Origin: a virus
IMG/VR virus record: IMGVR_UViG_3300033146_001310
Coordinates: 1-39,716 of that record
Strand: one strand, 5' to 3'
DNA length: 39,716 nt
The notes under the pieces are model-generated. The model saw nothing but the letters and a program-made list of their open reading frames with translations, had not been told where the DNA came from and searched no databases. Both the position numbers and the translations under genes were made by a program. Of this stretch, positions 1-6,009 are shown in pieces (within the stretch, counting starts at the first letter, position 1; each line of letters starts with the position of its first letter).

Positions 1-1
1 A

Positions 2-631
2 AATGGTTTAATCCTTCGTAAGCCAACCGCTTTGTTAGACTATAAGATCATTGTCTCTCAAGCTAATATTGCTTCAGTTGACCCTGAACCAAAGTTTAAA
101 GAAATGCTCGCCCTTCAACGTGATGCCGCTGCTCAAGCTTCTGTAAAGAAACAAGAGGCAAAACGTGCTGAGTACGATAAGCAAAAGATTATTGCTGAAG
201 GTGAGGCTTCGAAAGCGCAAATCCAAGTTGATCAGGAGAAACTTCAGATCACCAAGCTGATTGCTGCTGAAACTATGCTGAAAGAAGCTAAGATCGACTT
301 GATGCAGGCTAAGATCCAGAAAGAAAAGGAAATTCAGCTCGCACAAAAAGTTAAAATTGCCGCAGACGCTCAAGCATATGCCAAAGCAAAGGTTATTGCT
401 GCTGACGGCGCCTTGACTCAGAAACTGACTGCTTTTAATCAGGCTGTCGAAGATATTTCTAAAGGCTGGGCAAATCGTAAAGTACCACAGCAAGTTATTA
501 TCATGGGTGGAGGTAACGGTGATTCATCAACCGTACAAGGTTCGCCGCAAGAAGTTCAAATCATGATGGGAATGATGATGGCTGAAATGGCTAAACAAAA
601 CCTTAAACTCGATCTGAACGTAAACAAATAA
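2..631 (+). CDS. SPFH/band-7 family protein, C-terminal part (5' end outside window)
   Basis: The frame is open to the left edge, so the gene starts upstream; a TTG at 32 could be read as a start but is not needed. The visible 209 codons are mostly a long Ala/Lys/Glu-rich helix (roughly the first 140 residues) of the kind that follows the SPFH/prohibitin domain, then a Gly-rich turn (MGGGNGD) and a Met-rich tail ending KQNLKLDLNVNK. SPFH proteins form ring-like oligomers at membranes. Several large phages carry one, role unknown. The SPFH core itself is not visible, so the family call rests on the helical region. The final residues are copied into the next gene (see the repeat at 583-1133). 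Confidence 0.65.
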   Translation, partial: NGLILRKPTALLDYKIIVSQANIASVDPEPKFKEMLALQRDAAAQASVKKQEAKRAEYDKQKIIAEGEASKAQIQVDQEKLQITKLIAAETMLKEAKIDLMQAKIQKEKEIQLAQKVKIAADAQAYAKAKVIAADGALTQKLTAFNQAVEDISKGWANRKVPQQVIIMGGGNGDSSTVQGSPQEVQIMMGMMMAEMAKQNLKLDLNVNK

Positions 632-639
632 TATTAACA

Positions 640-667
640 GTTAGGTGGGTGTAACAGCCCACCTAAC
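640..667 (+). other. 10-bp hairpin just upstream of a ribosome site
   Basis: GTTAGGTGGG (640-649) pairs perfectly with CCCACCTAAC (658-667) across an 8-base loop. The stem ends four bases before the GGAG that serves the ATG at 680. No U-run follows, so it is not a classical terminator. It may insulate or modulate translation of the downstream gene. Confidence 0.6.
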
Positions 668-679
668 ATAGGAGTTGTT

Positions 680-931
680 ATGTTTGGAGTTTTTTTAATT
701 GCATTTATTGCTTGGATCGCTATAGTATTATTCCTGTGGGTAGTAATTGGCGCAGATGAACTCGGCGGGATATTTCTTGGTATTGGATTTGTAGGAATGA
801 TATTAATATCTACATTACTAGTAACAGGTGTCAGGCACAAACTAGATGCAAATTGTAAGGTGCCACAACAAGTTATTACATCAGAAATAGCAAAGCAAAA
901 TCTGAAACTTGATTTGAACGTAAACAGGTAA
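680..931 (+). CDS. small membrane protein, chimera with the SPFH protein C-terminus
   Basis: 83 residues. Two hydrophobic segments (about 3-24 and 28-48) are followed by RHKLDAN and then by KVPQQVI and AKQNLKLDLNVN, which repeat the end of the upstream SPFH-type protein. The gene therefore looks like a membrane protein fused, by tandem duplication, to the tail of its neighbour. GGAG at 671-674 supports the ATG. Function is unknown. The retained tail might let it interact with the same partner as the SPFH protein, but that is inference. Confidence 0.6.
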   Translation: MFGVFLIAFIAWIAIVLFLWVVIGADELGGIFLGIGFVGMILISTLLVTGVRHKLDANCKVPQQVITSEIAKQNLKLDLNVNR

Positions 932-939
932 TATTAACA

Positions 940-956
940 GTTAGGTGTCACCTAAC
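940..956 (+). other. 8-bp hairpin before ribosome site (second copy)
   Basis: GTTAGGTG (940-947) and CACCTAAC (949-956) are perfect inverted copies with one central base. They sit just upstream of TTAGGAG and the ATG at 969. This is the duplicated counterpart of the hairpin at 640-667. The loop differs but the pairing is kept, which suggests selection on the structure. Confidence 0.55.
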
Positions 957-968
957 TTAGGAGTTGTT

Positions 969-1394
969 ATGGTTGGAAGTTTGTTAATTGCATTTGCTGC
1001 TTGTATCGCGTTTGGATTATTCCTGTGGGTGGCAATTGACTTCGATGAACTCGGAGGAATATTTATCGTTATCGGAATTGTGGGAATAATATGTACATCA
1101 CTAGCAGGAATTCGTCATAAACTAAATGCAAATCGTGACATTCGTAACAAACTGAATGCTAACAGTAACACTGTTGATGAACAGTTGGAACACAAATATT
1201 ACGAAATGATTTACACAAAATTCGTTAAGAAATTTAACTTAACCGATAAACAGTTTGCTCGAGATCCAAAAATTAAACAAACCGTTTTAGAACTAGAGCC
1301 AACACAAGAAGAACAACTCGTAGAGCAAATTAAAGAACAAACAGGTATTAACATTCAATTTGCTAAAAAATTAACTTTTGAAAATAATTGGTAA
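969..1394 (+). CDS. membrane protein, paralogue of the preceding gene, with soluble C-terminal domain
   Basis: 141 residues from the ATG at 969, chosen because TAGGAG lies 7-8 bases upstream; an in-frame GTG at 945 would fall inside the hairpin. Residues 1-45 repeat the two hydrophobic segments of the preceding protein (FLWVAID.DELGGIF). RHKLNAN and RNKLNAN form a short internal repeat. A charged, probably helical tail of about 85 residues follows, with no counterpart in the first copy. The protein is not recognised; an inner-membrane location is likely. It is the last gene before the promoter at 1403. Confidence 0.6.
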   Translation: MVGSLLIAFAACIAFGLFLWVAIDFDELGGIFIVIGIVGIICTSLAGIRHKLNANRDIRNKLNANSNTVDEQLEHKYYEMIYTKFVKKFNLTDKQFARDPKIKQTVLELEPTQEEQLVEQIKEQTGINIQFAKKLTFENNW

Positions 1395-1402
1395 CTTTTT
1401 GG

Positions 1403-1431
1403 TTGACTTTTGAACACGTTGATAGTATAAA
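1403..1431 (+). promoter_or_regulatory. sigma70-type promoter
   Basis: TTGACT (1403-1408), a 17-base spacer and TATAAA (1426-1431) match the host housekeeping consensus closely and precede the gene at 1527 by about 95 bases. The 5' untranslated region shows no other clear element except the AAAGGAG at 1514-1520. Confidence 0.75.
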
Positions 1432-1438
1432 GTGTTCA
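1411..1438 (+). promoter_or_regulatory. inverted repeat across the -10 box, possible operator
   Basis: TGAACAC (1411-1417) and GTGTTCA (1432-1438) are perfect 7-base inverted arms flanking the -10 element of the promoter at 1403. The placement suits a dimeric repressor or activator site. The sequence is unrelated to the operator-like pairs at 5967 and 11015. Confidence 0.4.
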
Positions 1439-1526
1439 TAAAATATGGAATTAATTACTAAAAAAACCTTTACTTATCCTTCGCTTTTTGATAGAATGAC
1501 TTATCAATTAAACAAAGGAGTTCAAC

Positions 1527-1751
1527 ATGAGATTTCAAGACATTATGCATCAATTTCAGGAATCAGAAGTCAACCAACATCATAACACTTGTATTGTCTG
1601 CGCCCTGGAAATGGACGACATTATAACTTTTCAAAATGTCCGCGATGCTGTTGCTTGGCACTACGAGGAAGGAACCTCCGATTTCGAACTTATGGTTCGT
1701 TGGGTGGAATCTCAGGTCATGATTACTATTTTGGACGTTAAAACCCTTTAA
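1527..1751 (+). CDS. hypothetical protein
   Basis: 74 residues, first gene after the promoter at 1403, with AAAGGAG seven bases before the ATG. Acidic and soluble, with a CIVCAL segment near residue 23. No family is recognised. It starts a run of short accessory genes of the type usually expressed early in T4-like phages; that timing is inferred from the sigma70-type promoter only. Confidence 0.6.
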   Translation: MRFQDIMHQFQESEVNQHHNTCIVCALEMDDIITFQNVRDAVAWHYEEGTSDFELMVRWVESQVMITILDVKTL

Positions 1752-1764
1752 AATGGAGTCAATC

Positions 1765-2079
1765 ATGCAAGAAAAATTCGAGAAAAAAGCTATCGCGTTG
1801 GGCCGAAAAGAATATGCTCAAGAATATTATAATGGTCATATGGGTGGAAGATGGGTAGGAGAAGCTCTAAGAATTCTGGTTGATCTTTGGATTGATGTTC
1901 AAGAACTTGAAAATAATAACGAAAATTACCAAGCAACGTGGTTGTGGATTGAAGCTGCTCGTGAAAAAGGTAAGAAATTGGCTAAGAAAGATATTCAAGC
2001 CGAAAATCGAGCTAATAATCGCCGGATTGCTAAAATGGATGCCGAACGAAAACTAGAAACGGAAGGATTTGGACAATGA
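1765..2079 (+). CDS. hypothetical protein, charged and helical
   Basis: 104 residues. An ATG at 1753 is also in frame, but TGGAG at 1754-1758 is a good ribosome site for the ATG at 1765, so that start is preferred. The protein has a basic, probably helical C-terminus (KKLAKKDIQAENRANNRR). No family is recognised. Its stop overlaps the start of the next small frame (ATGA). Confidence 0.6.
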   Translation: MQEKFEKKAIALGRKEYAQEYYNGHMGGRWVGEALRILVDLWIDVQELENNNENYQATWLWIEAAREKGKKLAKKDIQAENRANNRRIAKMDAERKLETEGFGQ

Positions 2080-2153
2080 TTCGAGATGGATTAGGAATTT
2101 TGGCTATGGCGATTCTTTGTTATGTTGCGTGTATCGGGTTTTTTACTTTTTGA
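2076..2153 (+). CDS. possible 25-residue single-span membrane peptide
   Basis: A short frame begins at the ATGA overlap with the preceding stop and encodes a peptide that is hydrophobic from about residue 7 to the end, consistent with one membrane span. AAGGA lies upstream within the preceding gene. Coupled position and composition suggest a real small gene, but it is too short to be certain. Confidence 0.4.
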   Translation: MIRDGLGILAMAILCYVACIGFFTF

Positions 2154-2162
2154 AAGGGAATT

Positions 2163-2354
2163 ATGAAAAGCATTGGAATTGAGAAGATAATTGTTCACGC
2201 CGTGTGTGGATCTAGTATAGATCAATGCATTAATGAAGCTATCACTTTAGCATTTGAACGATACGAGACAGTTGAGCTTATACATAACGACACCGTCTTT
2301 GAGATCTCACCTGTTAAGATTAAAAGTGCCATCATTAATGATTATGGAGTTTGA
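2163..2354 (+). CDS. hypothetical protein
   Basis: 63 residues, ATG preceded by AAAGGGA. It has an alternating hydrophobic/polar pattern compatible with a small alpha-beta fold (KIIVHAV ... ETVELIHNDTVFEI). No family is recognised. It is followed after three bases by another short gene. Confidence 0.55.
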   Translation: MKSIGIEKIIVHAVCGSSIDQCINEAITLAFERYETVELIHNDTVFEISPVKIKSAIINDYGV

Positions 2355-2357
2355 AAG

Positions 2358-2525
2358 ATGAGTATGCGAGAACATAGAATCGAAAAAATTCTCTATGAAT
2401 TGAAACAAGAGAAGTATGTTTCAGCACATAGAATTCGAGAGAAAATTCTATTACATTTTGATCTGGCTGATCTAGCAGAAATTTTCTTAATTATCAAGAG
2501 TCGGATAGTTATTAATCTGGAGTAA
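2358..2525 (+). CDS. hypothetical protein, 55 residues
   Basis: ATG at 2358 lies three bases after the preceding stop and uses GGAG inside that gene's end. The peptide is helical, with basic and hydrophobic residues alternating (HRIEKILYELKQEK, IREKILLHF). The next gene starts two bases after its stop. Coding is likely because it fills an otherwise empty gap in a close-packed operon. Confidence 0.5.
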   Translation: MSMREHRIEKILYELKQEKYVSAHRIREKILLHFDLADLAEIFLIIKSRIVINLE

Positions 2526-2527
2526 AC

Positions 2528-2968
2528 ATGAATCTTACTATTATTCGAGGGTTACCAGGGTCTGGGAAATCTACTTTCGCATTCGGAATTCAGACACATA
2601 ATACAGCTATAGTTGAGGCTGACATGTTTCACTTGATTAATGATAAATATGTCTATAAACCTGAAATGGCTGGATATGCTCATGAATGGTGCCAGTCTCA
2701 GGTCGCATGGAACTTGAACCAGGGTAACAATGTTCTCGTGGCAAATACTTTTATCACTAAACGCACAATAGTTCCTTATTTTGAACTCGCTCAAGAATTT
2801 AATGCCGGGTTTCATATAATCACTAGGACTGGTGATTTTGGAAACATTCATAATGTTCCTGCTGAGGTGATTCAGCGCATGGCTGGAGCGTTTGAAACTT
2901 TCGATATAGAAGATTTCATTGAGTACTATGAAGAATATCATTCGTTCCCTTGGGCGAAGGGATTATAG
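2528..2968 (+). CDS. P-loop kinase of the polynucleotide-kinase-like (AAA_33/N4BP2-like) type
   Basis: 146 residues. Residues 8-16 are GLPGSGKST, a canonical Walker A motif, followed by VEADMF (29-34), the Asp-containing segment typical of T4 Pnk-like 5'-hydroxyl kinases and N4BP2-like ATPases. The length fits a lone kinase domain; there is no phosphatase domain. Such enzymes phosphorylate nucleic-acid ends or small substrates. The true substrate cannot be told from the sequence. LEW-type ribosome site TGGAG stands seven bases before the ATG. Confidence 0.75.
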   Translation: MNLTIIRGLPGSGKSTFAFGIQTHNTAIVEADMFHLINDKYVYKPEMAGYAHEWCQSQVAWNLNQGNNVLVANTFITKRTIVPYFELAQEFNAGFHIITRTGDFGNIHNVPAEVIQRMAGAFETFDIEDFIEYYEEYHSFPWAKGL

Positions 2969-2969
2969 T

Positions 2970-3311
2970 ATGAATCTATTTTTTATGCTTTCGGGTATTA
3001 TCTTCTGGATTTTTTTCTTTACCGCCTGTTTTGTGTGGATGCTCATGGTGTGTGATGATCTTATTAAGTCCAAACTAAAGAGCAAAGCAGATTTAGCAGA
3101 AGGTGCTGCTTATAGCGACATCGGCCGAGCAATTTTTTCTAATGCATACTGGCTTGGCGGTGATGAATATAAAGATATTCACCCGTACGTGTTGATGAAA
3201 TATCTTGGTGAAGAAATTCGTGATCATGGCTACTTCACTTGGACCATACAGAAAAGAGCAGAAGTAGTATCTAGATCTTCTCTATATAATAGAAGTAATC
3301 ATAAGGAGTAA
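2970..3311 (+). CDS. membrane-anchored hypothetical protein
   Basis: 113 residues from the ATG at 2970, one base after the preceding stop, with AAGGGA upstream. In-frame upstream starts would overlap the kinase gene by 50 bases. One strong N-terminal membrane span (about residues 3-30) precedes a soluble domain that resembles in layout the next protein (both contain a gDE[YF].DI segment). The two adjacent genes may be distant paralogues. Confidence 0.55.
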   Translation: MNLFFMLSGIIFWIFFFTACFVWMLMVCDDLIKSKLKSKADLAEGAAYSDIGRAIFSNAYWLGGDEYKDIHPYVLMKYLGEEIRDHGYFTWTIQKRAEVVSRSSLYNRSNHKE

Positions 3312-3313
3312 AA

Positions 3314-3829
3314 ATGTCTACACTTTTTCTAATTTTATTTGGTTTTGTGATGCTGGTTTTCGGAATTATTCTTTGCCCATTCATTCTCTTTATTCGTGCG
3401 CGTAGAGATAAACATTGGGACGATTCTAATATGACTAATATTTTCAGATTAGTTGCTCATATTGCGACACATCCCGGCGACTTCGGTGAAATGTATTATG
3501 CTGATGGCCGCAAACCTTTCTGGTACATTGCCGGAGATGAATTCGCTGACATTGTGCAAACAAGACCAGACCTGCCGAAAAATGACGTGATTTCAGAAGT
3601 TGAGCAAACAATTAATCTGGAGAGTGGGATTAAGAAAGATCGAGAGATTCTCTCAAATGATTTTGAAGACGCTAGTGATTACTTCAGAAAAATGAGTTGG
3701 GGTGATCACGTAAAAGCTGAAGATTTGTTGCATGCTATTAGTCGCGAAATTAATAAAGATAGAATTGATTTTAGAAAAATCTATACTCAACTAACAAGAC
3801 CTTTCAGCCAAAGCTCAGGCGAACGATAA
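3314..3829 (+). CDS. membrane-anchored hypothetical protein
   Basis: 171 residues, ribosome site AAGGAG before the ATG. An N-terminal span (about residues 3-27) is followed by RARRDK and a mostly acidic soluble domain. The segment FWYIAGDEFADIV echoes YWLGGDEYKDIH of the preceding protein. Not recognised. It is the last gene before the promoter at 3832. Confidence 0.55.
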   Translation: MSTLFLILFGFVMLVFGIILCPFILFIRARRDKHWDDSNMTNIFRLVAHIATHPGDFGEMYYADGRKPFWYIAGDEFADIVQTRPDLPKNDVISEVEQTINLESGIKKDREILSNDFEDASDYFRKMSWGDHVKAEDLLHAISREINKDRIDFRKIYTQLTRPFSQSSGER

Positions 3830-3831
3830 AT

Positions 3832-3860
3832 TTGACAGTAAGATAATGTTGTGATATAAT
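3832..3860 (+). promoter_or_regulatory. perfect-consensus sigma70 promoter
   Basis: TTGACA (3832-3837), 17 bases, TATAAT (3855-3860): both hexamers match the consensus exactly, with optimal spacing. It starts two bases after the stop of the preceding gene. With a start site near 3867, the TTGGAG ribosome site at about 3865-3870 would lie at the very 5' end of the mRNA. Confidence 0.85.
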
Positions 3861-3866
3861 TATCTT
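3840..3866 (+). promoter_or_regulatory. inverted repeat across the -10 box, possible operator
   Basis: AAGATAAT (3840-3847) and ATTATCTT (3859-3866) are perfect 8-base arms, 11 bases apart, spanning the spacer, the -10 and the predicted start of the promoter at 3832. Low complexity makes chance occurrence more likely than for the 11015 palindrome. Confidence 0.35.
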
Positions 3867-3877
3867 GGAGTAAATTA

Positions 3878-4021
3878 ATGAATGCTGATGATTTTAGATT
3901 CTTTTTGATTTTTATTATACTTTATGTTTTGTTCGGTGGAGATCCAGATTTGGTGGACTCGATCGGGATCTATCTACGTGGAGCTTCGGCTCCCCAACAA
4001 GTTATGGAGCTAACGAAATGA
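3878..4021 (+). CDS. small membrane protein, 47 residues
   Basis: First frame after the promoter at 3832; the ATG follows TTGGAG by seven bases. Residues 6-20 are strongly hydrophobic (FRFFLIFIILYVLF). Within the gene, GGAGC-TTCG-GCTCC (3980-3993) forms a hairpin with the very stable UUCG tetraloop. The stop overlaps the next start (ATGA). Promoter, ribosome site and coupling make this a credible gene of unknown function. Confidence 0.5.
   Translation: MNADDFRFFLIFIILYVLFGGDPDLVDSIGIYLRGASAPQQVMELTK
3980..3993 (+). other. UUCG-tetraloop hairpin inside a small gene
   Basis: GGAGC, loop TTCG, GCTCC with a C-G closing pair: the C(UUCG)G motif known from T4 mRNAs. No U-run follows. It could act as an mRNA stability element or pause site. 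Confidence 0.45.
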
Positions 4022-4098
4022 AAAATTTAACTTTTTGCATTTATCTTTTTATGGTTAATGCTCAGTTTATTCCTGCTATTTTGGATATGCTGTTTTGA
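4018..4098 (+). CDS. possible 26-residue hydrophobic peptide
   Basis: ATG at 4018 overlaps the preceding stop (ATGA). The peptide is hydrophobic throughout (FCIYLFMV ... FIPAILDMLF), with GGAGC upstream at about 4006-4010. It may be a translationally coupled membrane peptide. It has no recognisable family and is too short for certainty. Confidence 0.35.
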   Translation: MKNLTFCIYLFMVNAQFIPAILDMLF

Positions 4099-4166
4099 TC
4101 ACTAAACCATCTACAACATGTCGGCGAGATGAATCACCAACATCACCAACACTAGGAAATGAAAAC

Positions 4167-4511
4167 ATGAATGAAGCACTAGAACATGATCTAGAGACAC
4201 CAGAAGGTCGTTTCAATGAATTATTAGATAAATTAATTGGGGAAGGCTGGCCTCGGCGACGTGCTAAGCGATATTTAATGGCTCTTGCTAAGAGAGAGAC
4301 TTCGAAATTAATTCGTGAGGGACGTAGACGCCAAGCAAAACTTCGCGCAGAAGGAAAAATGTTAGACACGTCTGAAATTTCTGCTCAGTTAGACGCTGAA
4401 CTTGACGCTGAACTAGCTCAAGCTGGCCTAAGCAGAGATGATCTTGAGGATGCTCAGCAAACTCATGGAAATGTTTTGAAAGACTATGTACCACCAACTA
4501 ACGAATTTTAG
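4167..4511 (+). CDS. hypothetical protein, charged, helical
   Basis: 114 residues from the ATG at 4167, chosen because AGGAA sits eight bases upstream. The frame extends back to a TTG at 4095, but that stretch is Thr/Pro-rich and lacks a ribosome site. The first half is basic (WPRRRAKRYLMALAKRE, REGRRRQAKLRAEG) and the second half acidic (LDAELDAELAQAG). It may bind nucleic acid. Not recognised. Confidence 0.55.
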   Translation: MNEALEHDLETPEGRFNELLDKLIGEGWPRRRAKRYLMALAKRETSKLIREGRRRQAKLRAEGKMLDTSEISAQLDAELDAELAQAGLSRDDLEDAQQTHGNVLKDYVPPTNEF

Positions 4512-4522
4512 CAGAGGTCATT

Positions 4523-5470
4523 ATGAATTTCGAGCAATTTAGAATCTTGGAAATGAAGGTTGGTTCTCATCTCTACGGAACGAGCACTCCAGACTCTGAC
4601 GTTGATTTTTCTGGCGTTTTTGTTGCACCGAGAGAATTTTATCTTGGATTAGATAAAGTTGAAGAAGTAGATCTCTCTATTGTCTCGAAAAAAGAAAATG
4701 GTCGCAACAATAAAGACGCTGTAGATCGCAAACTTTACGAATTGCGTAAATTTATGAGTCTTGCTATGATGAATAATCCTAATATCATCGAGCAGTTATT
4801 CGTTGAAAGAGAACAATTAGTCTACAGTGACTTATTAGGAACCAAACTGCTTCTACATCGGCACATCTTTCCTTATAAAGGATGCTACGATAAATTCATC
4901 GGGTACGCTATTTCTCAGAAAAAGAAAATGATTATCAAGCGAGATAACATGTTTGATATCTTACAGGGAATTGAGTTCTTCGAGAAAGTCGATGATAAGC
5001 AGCACACGTATGTTGTTGAACTATCTTGGGAGTTTCTTAAGTTGAATAAACGCATTAGAGACACTGGACAGCATTACAACATCGGTGACATGAGTATCCA
5101 GAAAAACGACACTGTAAAACAAGCACTTCGTAAATTAGTAGATCGTTCTTCAAGATTCAGCAGTCGATTCGAAGATTTTATTTCTAAAACTGGTTATGAC
5201 ACTAAGTTTGCTAGTCATTTAATCAGACTTTTGATCGAGGGAAGAGATCTTTTAACACATGGAAAATTAGTTTTCCCTCTGAAAGATCGAGAACTAATCT
5301 TAGATATTAAATCGGGTAAATATAGCATTGAAGAAGTTTTAGAAATGGCACAGGATTTTGAAGATAGTATGAGGGGAGCCAAAGAAAAAAGTGAACTCCC
5401 TAGTAAACCAAACAAGAAAAAGATCGAAAAACTCTTAATTGAGATTATCGAAGAAAGTTGGAATCAATGA
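4523..5470 (+). CDS. predicted nucleotidyltransferase (DNA polymerase beta superfamily, COG3541-like)
   Basis: 315 residues. GSHLYGTSTPDSDVDFSGVF, starting at residue 14, is the nucleotidyltransferase signature: G-S, then the D-x-D pair (Asp26 and Asp28) that binds metal. A helical domain follows and the C-terminus is basic. The family transfers a nucleotide onto an RNA, protein or small molecule, and it is common in large phages without a known target. A pseudo-tRNA or ADP-ribose-type target cannot be inferred. The next gene overlaps its stop (ATGA). Confidence 0.8.
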   Translation: MNFEQFRILEMKVGSHLYGTSTPDSDVDFSGVFVAPREFYLGLDKVEEVDLSIVSKKENGRNNKDAVDRKLYELRKFMSLAMMNNPNIIEQLFVEREQLVYSDLLGTKLLLHRHIFPYKGCYDKFIGYAISQKKKMIIKRDNMFDILQGIEFFEKVDDKQHTYVVELSWEFLKLNKRIRDTGQHYNIGDMSIQKNDTVKQALRKLVDRSSRFSSRFEDFISKTGYDTKFASHLIRLLIEGRDLLTHGKLVFPLKDRELILDIKSGKYSIEEVLEMAQDFEDSMRGAKEKSELPSKPNKKKIEKLLIEIIEESWNQ

Positions 5471-5688
5471 AAGCACACTTAGTTTATAAATGTACAAGAT
5501 GTGGCGAGATTATCGTCATGACCGACACACTACTCGACGTCGATGAAATCGCGTGCGTGGAGAACATCAAAACGCATGTCTGTGATGTTGGAGTTTTTAT
5601 TAGCCCTGAGAAGCCTCCGAGTTACAAAGTAGTAGACCAAGTTGGTATCATTAAACTAGTCGGTTATAATGAGGTAGCAGATGCTTGA
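5467..5688 (+). CDS. small putative zinc-binding protein
   Basis: 73 residues. The ATG at 5467 overlaps the preceding stop; an in-frame TTG at 5458 is less likely. CTRC (residues 9-12) with later Cys30, His37 and Cys39 could form one zinc site, so a small zinc-ribbon-like fold is possible. No family is assigned. Overlaps the next gene by eight bases, indicating an operon with the nucleotidyltransferase. Confidence 0.5.
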   Translation: MKAHLVYKCTRCGEIIVMTDTLLDVDEIACVENIKTHVCDVGVFISPEKPPSYKVVDQVGIIKLVGYNEVADA

Positions 5689-5941
5689 AAATTTATTAGA
5701 AAGTTTAAGAATATGGCATATCATGGTTGGCGTGTTCGGTTTAATATTCTTGACCGTTATATGCACAGCCACAGTGTTTATTTTAACGCCAAAATATATG
5801 ACATATGTTGAAAGCGAAAGAATGAGGAGAGCTGTACTTTGGTCTGAGACACACGAAAAAATGGCTTACCAAATTGGACCGGTGCTTAAAACTTATCCAG
5901 ACTTCACGAAGTACATGGAAGTCAAAAATAACCAGAAATAA
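5681..5941 (+). CDS. single-span membrane protein
   Basis: 86 residues. A clear hydrophobic segment at about residues 13-37 precedes a charged tail facing one side of the membrane. GAGGT upstream serves the ATG at 5681. Not recognised. Last gene before the promoter at 5953. Confidence 0.55.
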   Translation: MLENLLESLRIWHIMVGVFGLIFLTVICTATVFILTPKYMTYVESERMRRAVLWSETHEKMAYQIGPVLKTYPDFTKYMEVKNNQK

Positions 5942-5952
5942 TAGCTTTTTTG

Positions 5953-5981
5953 TTTACATTTCTCACTGGATTTGATATAAT
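5953..5981 (+). promoter_or_regulatory. sigma70-type promoter upstream of the zinc-finger/OB gene
   Basis: TTTACA (5953-5958), 17 bases, TATAAT (5976-5981). The transcript would start near 5988 and carry AAAGGAG at 5998-6004 for the ATG at 6010. The -35 variant TTTACA is the same as in the DNA polymerase promoter at 11003. Confidence 0.8.
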
Positions 5982-5997
5982 GTATTAAATCAATCCA
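5967..5997 (+). promoter_or_regulatory. operator-like half-site pair TGGAT...ATCCA
   Basis: TGGAT (5967-5971) lies four bases before the -10 TATAAT, and ATCCA (5993-5997) lies 11 bases after it. The arms extend to TGGATTTGAT and ATCAATCCA with one unpaired base. The promoter at 11003 has the same half-sites at exactly the same distances, so the two promoters probably share a DNA-binding regulator. Confidence 0.6.
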
Positions 5998-6009
5998 AAG
6001 GAGTGTGTT

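Larger units (their letters stand above)
583..1133 (+). repeat. diverged tandem duplication (copies about 583-853 and 883-1133)
   Basis: Two successive blocks align at an offset of 300 bases, falling to 289 after the hairpin. Each contains the 3' end of the SPFH-type frame (coding KQNLKLDLNVN), an identical TAATATTAACAG after or at the stop, a GTTAGGTG hairpin, a GGAG ribosome site and the first ~55 codons of a small membrane protein. A shorter matching piece (coding KVPQQVI) occurs near 479 and 856, so the second copy of the SPFH tail lost an internal segment. Confidence 0.85.
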
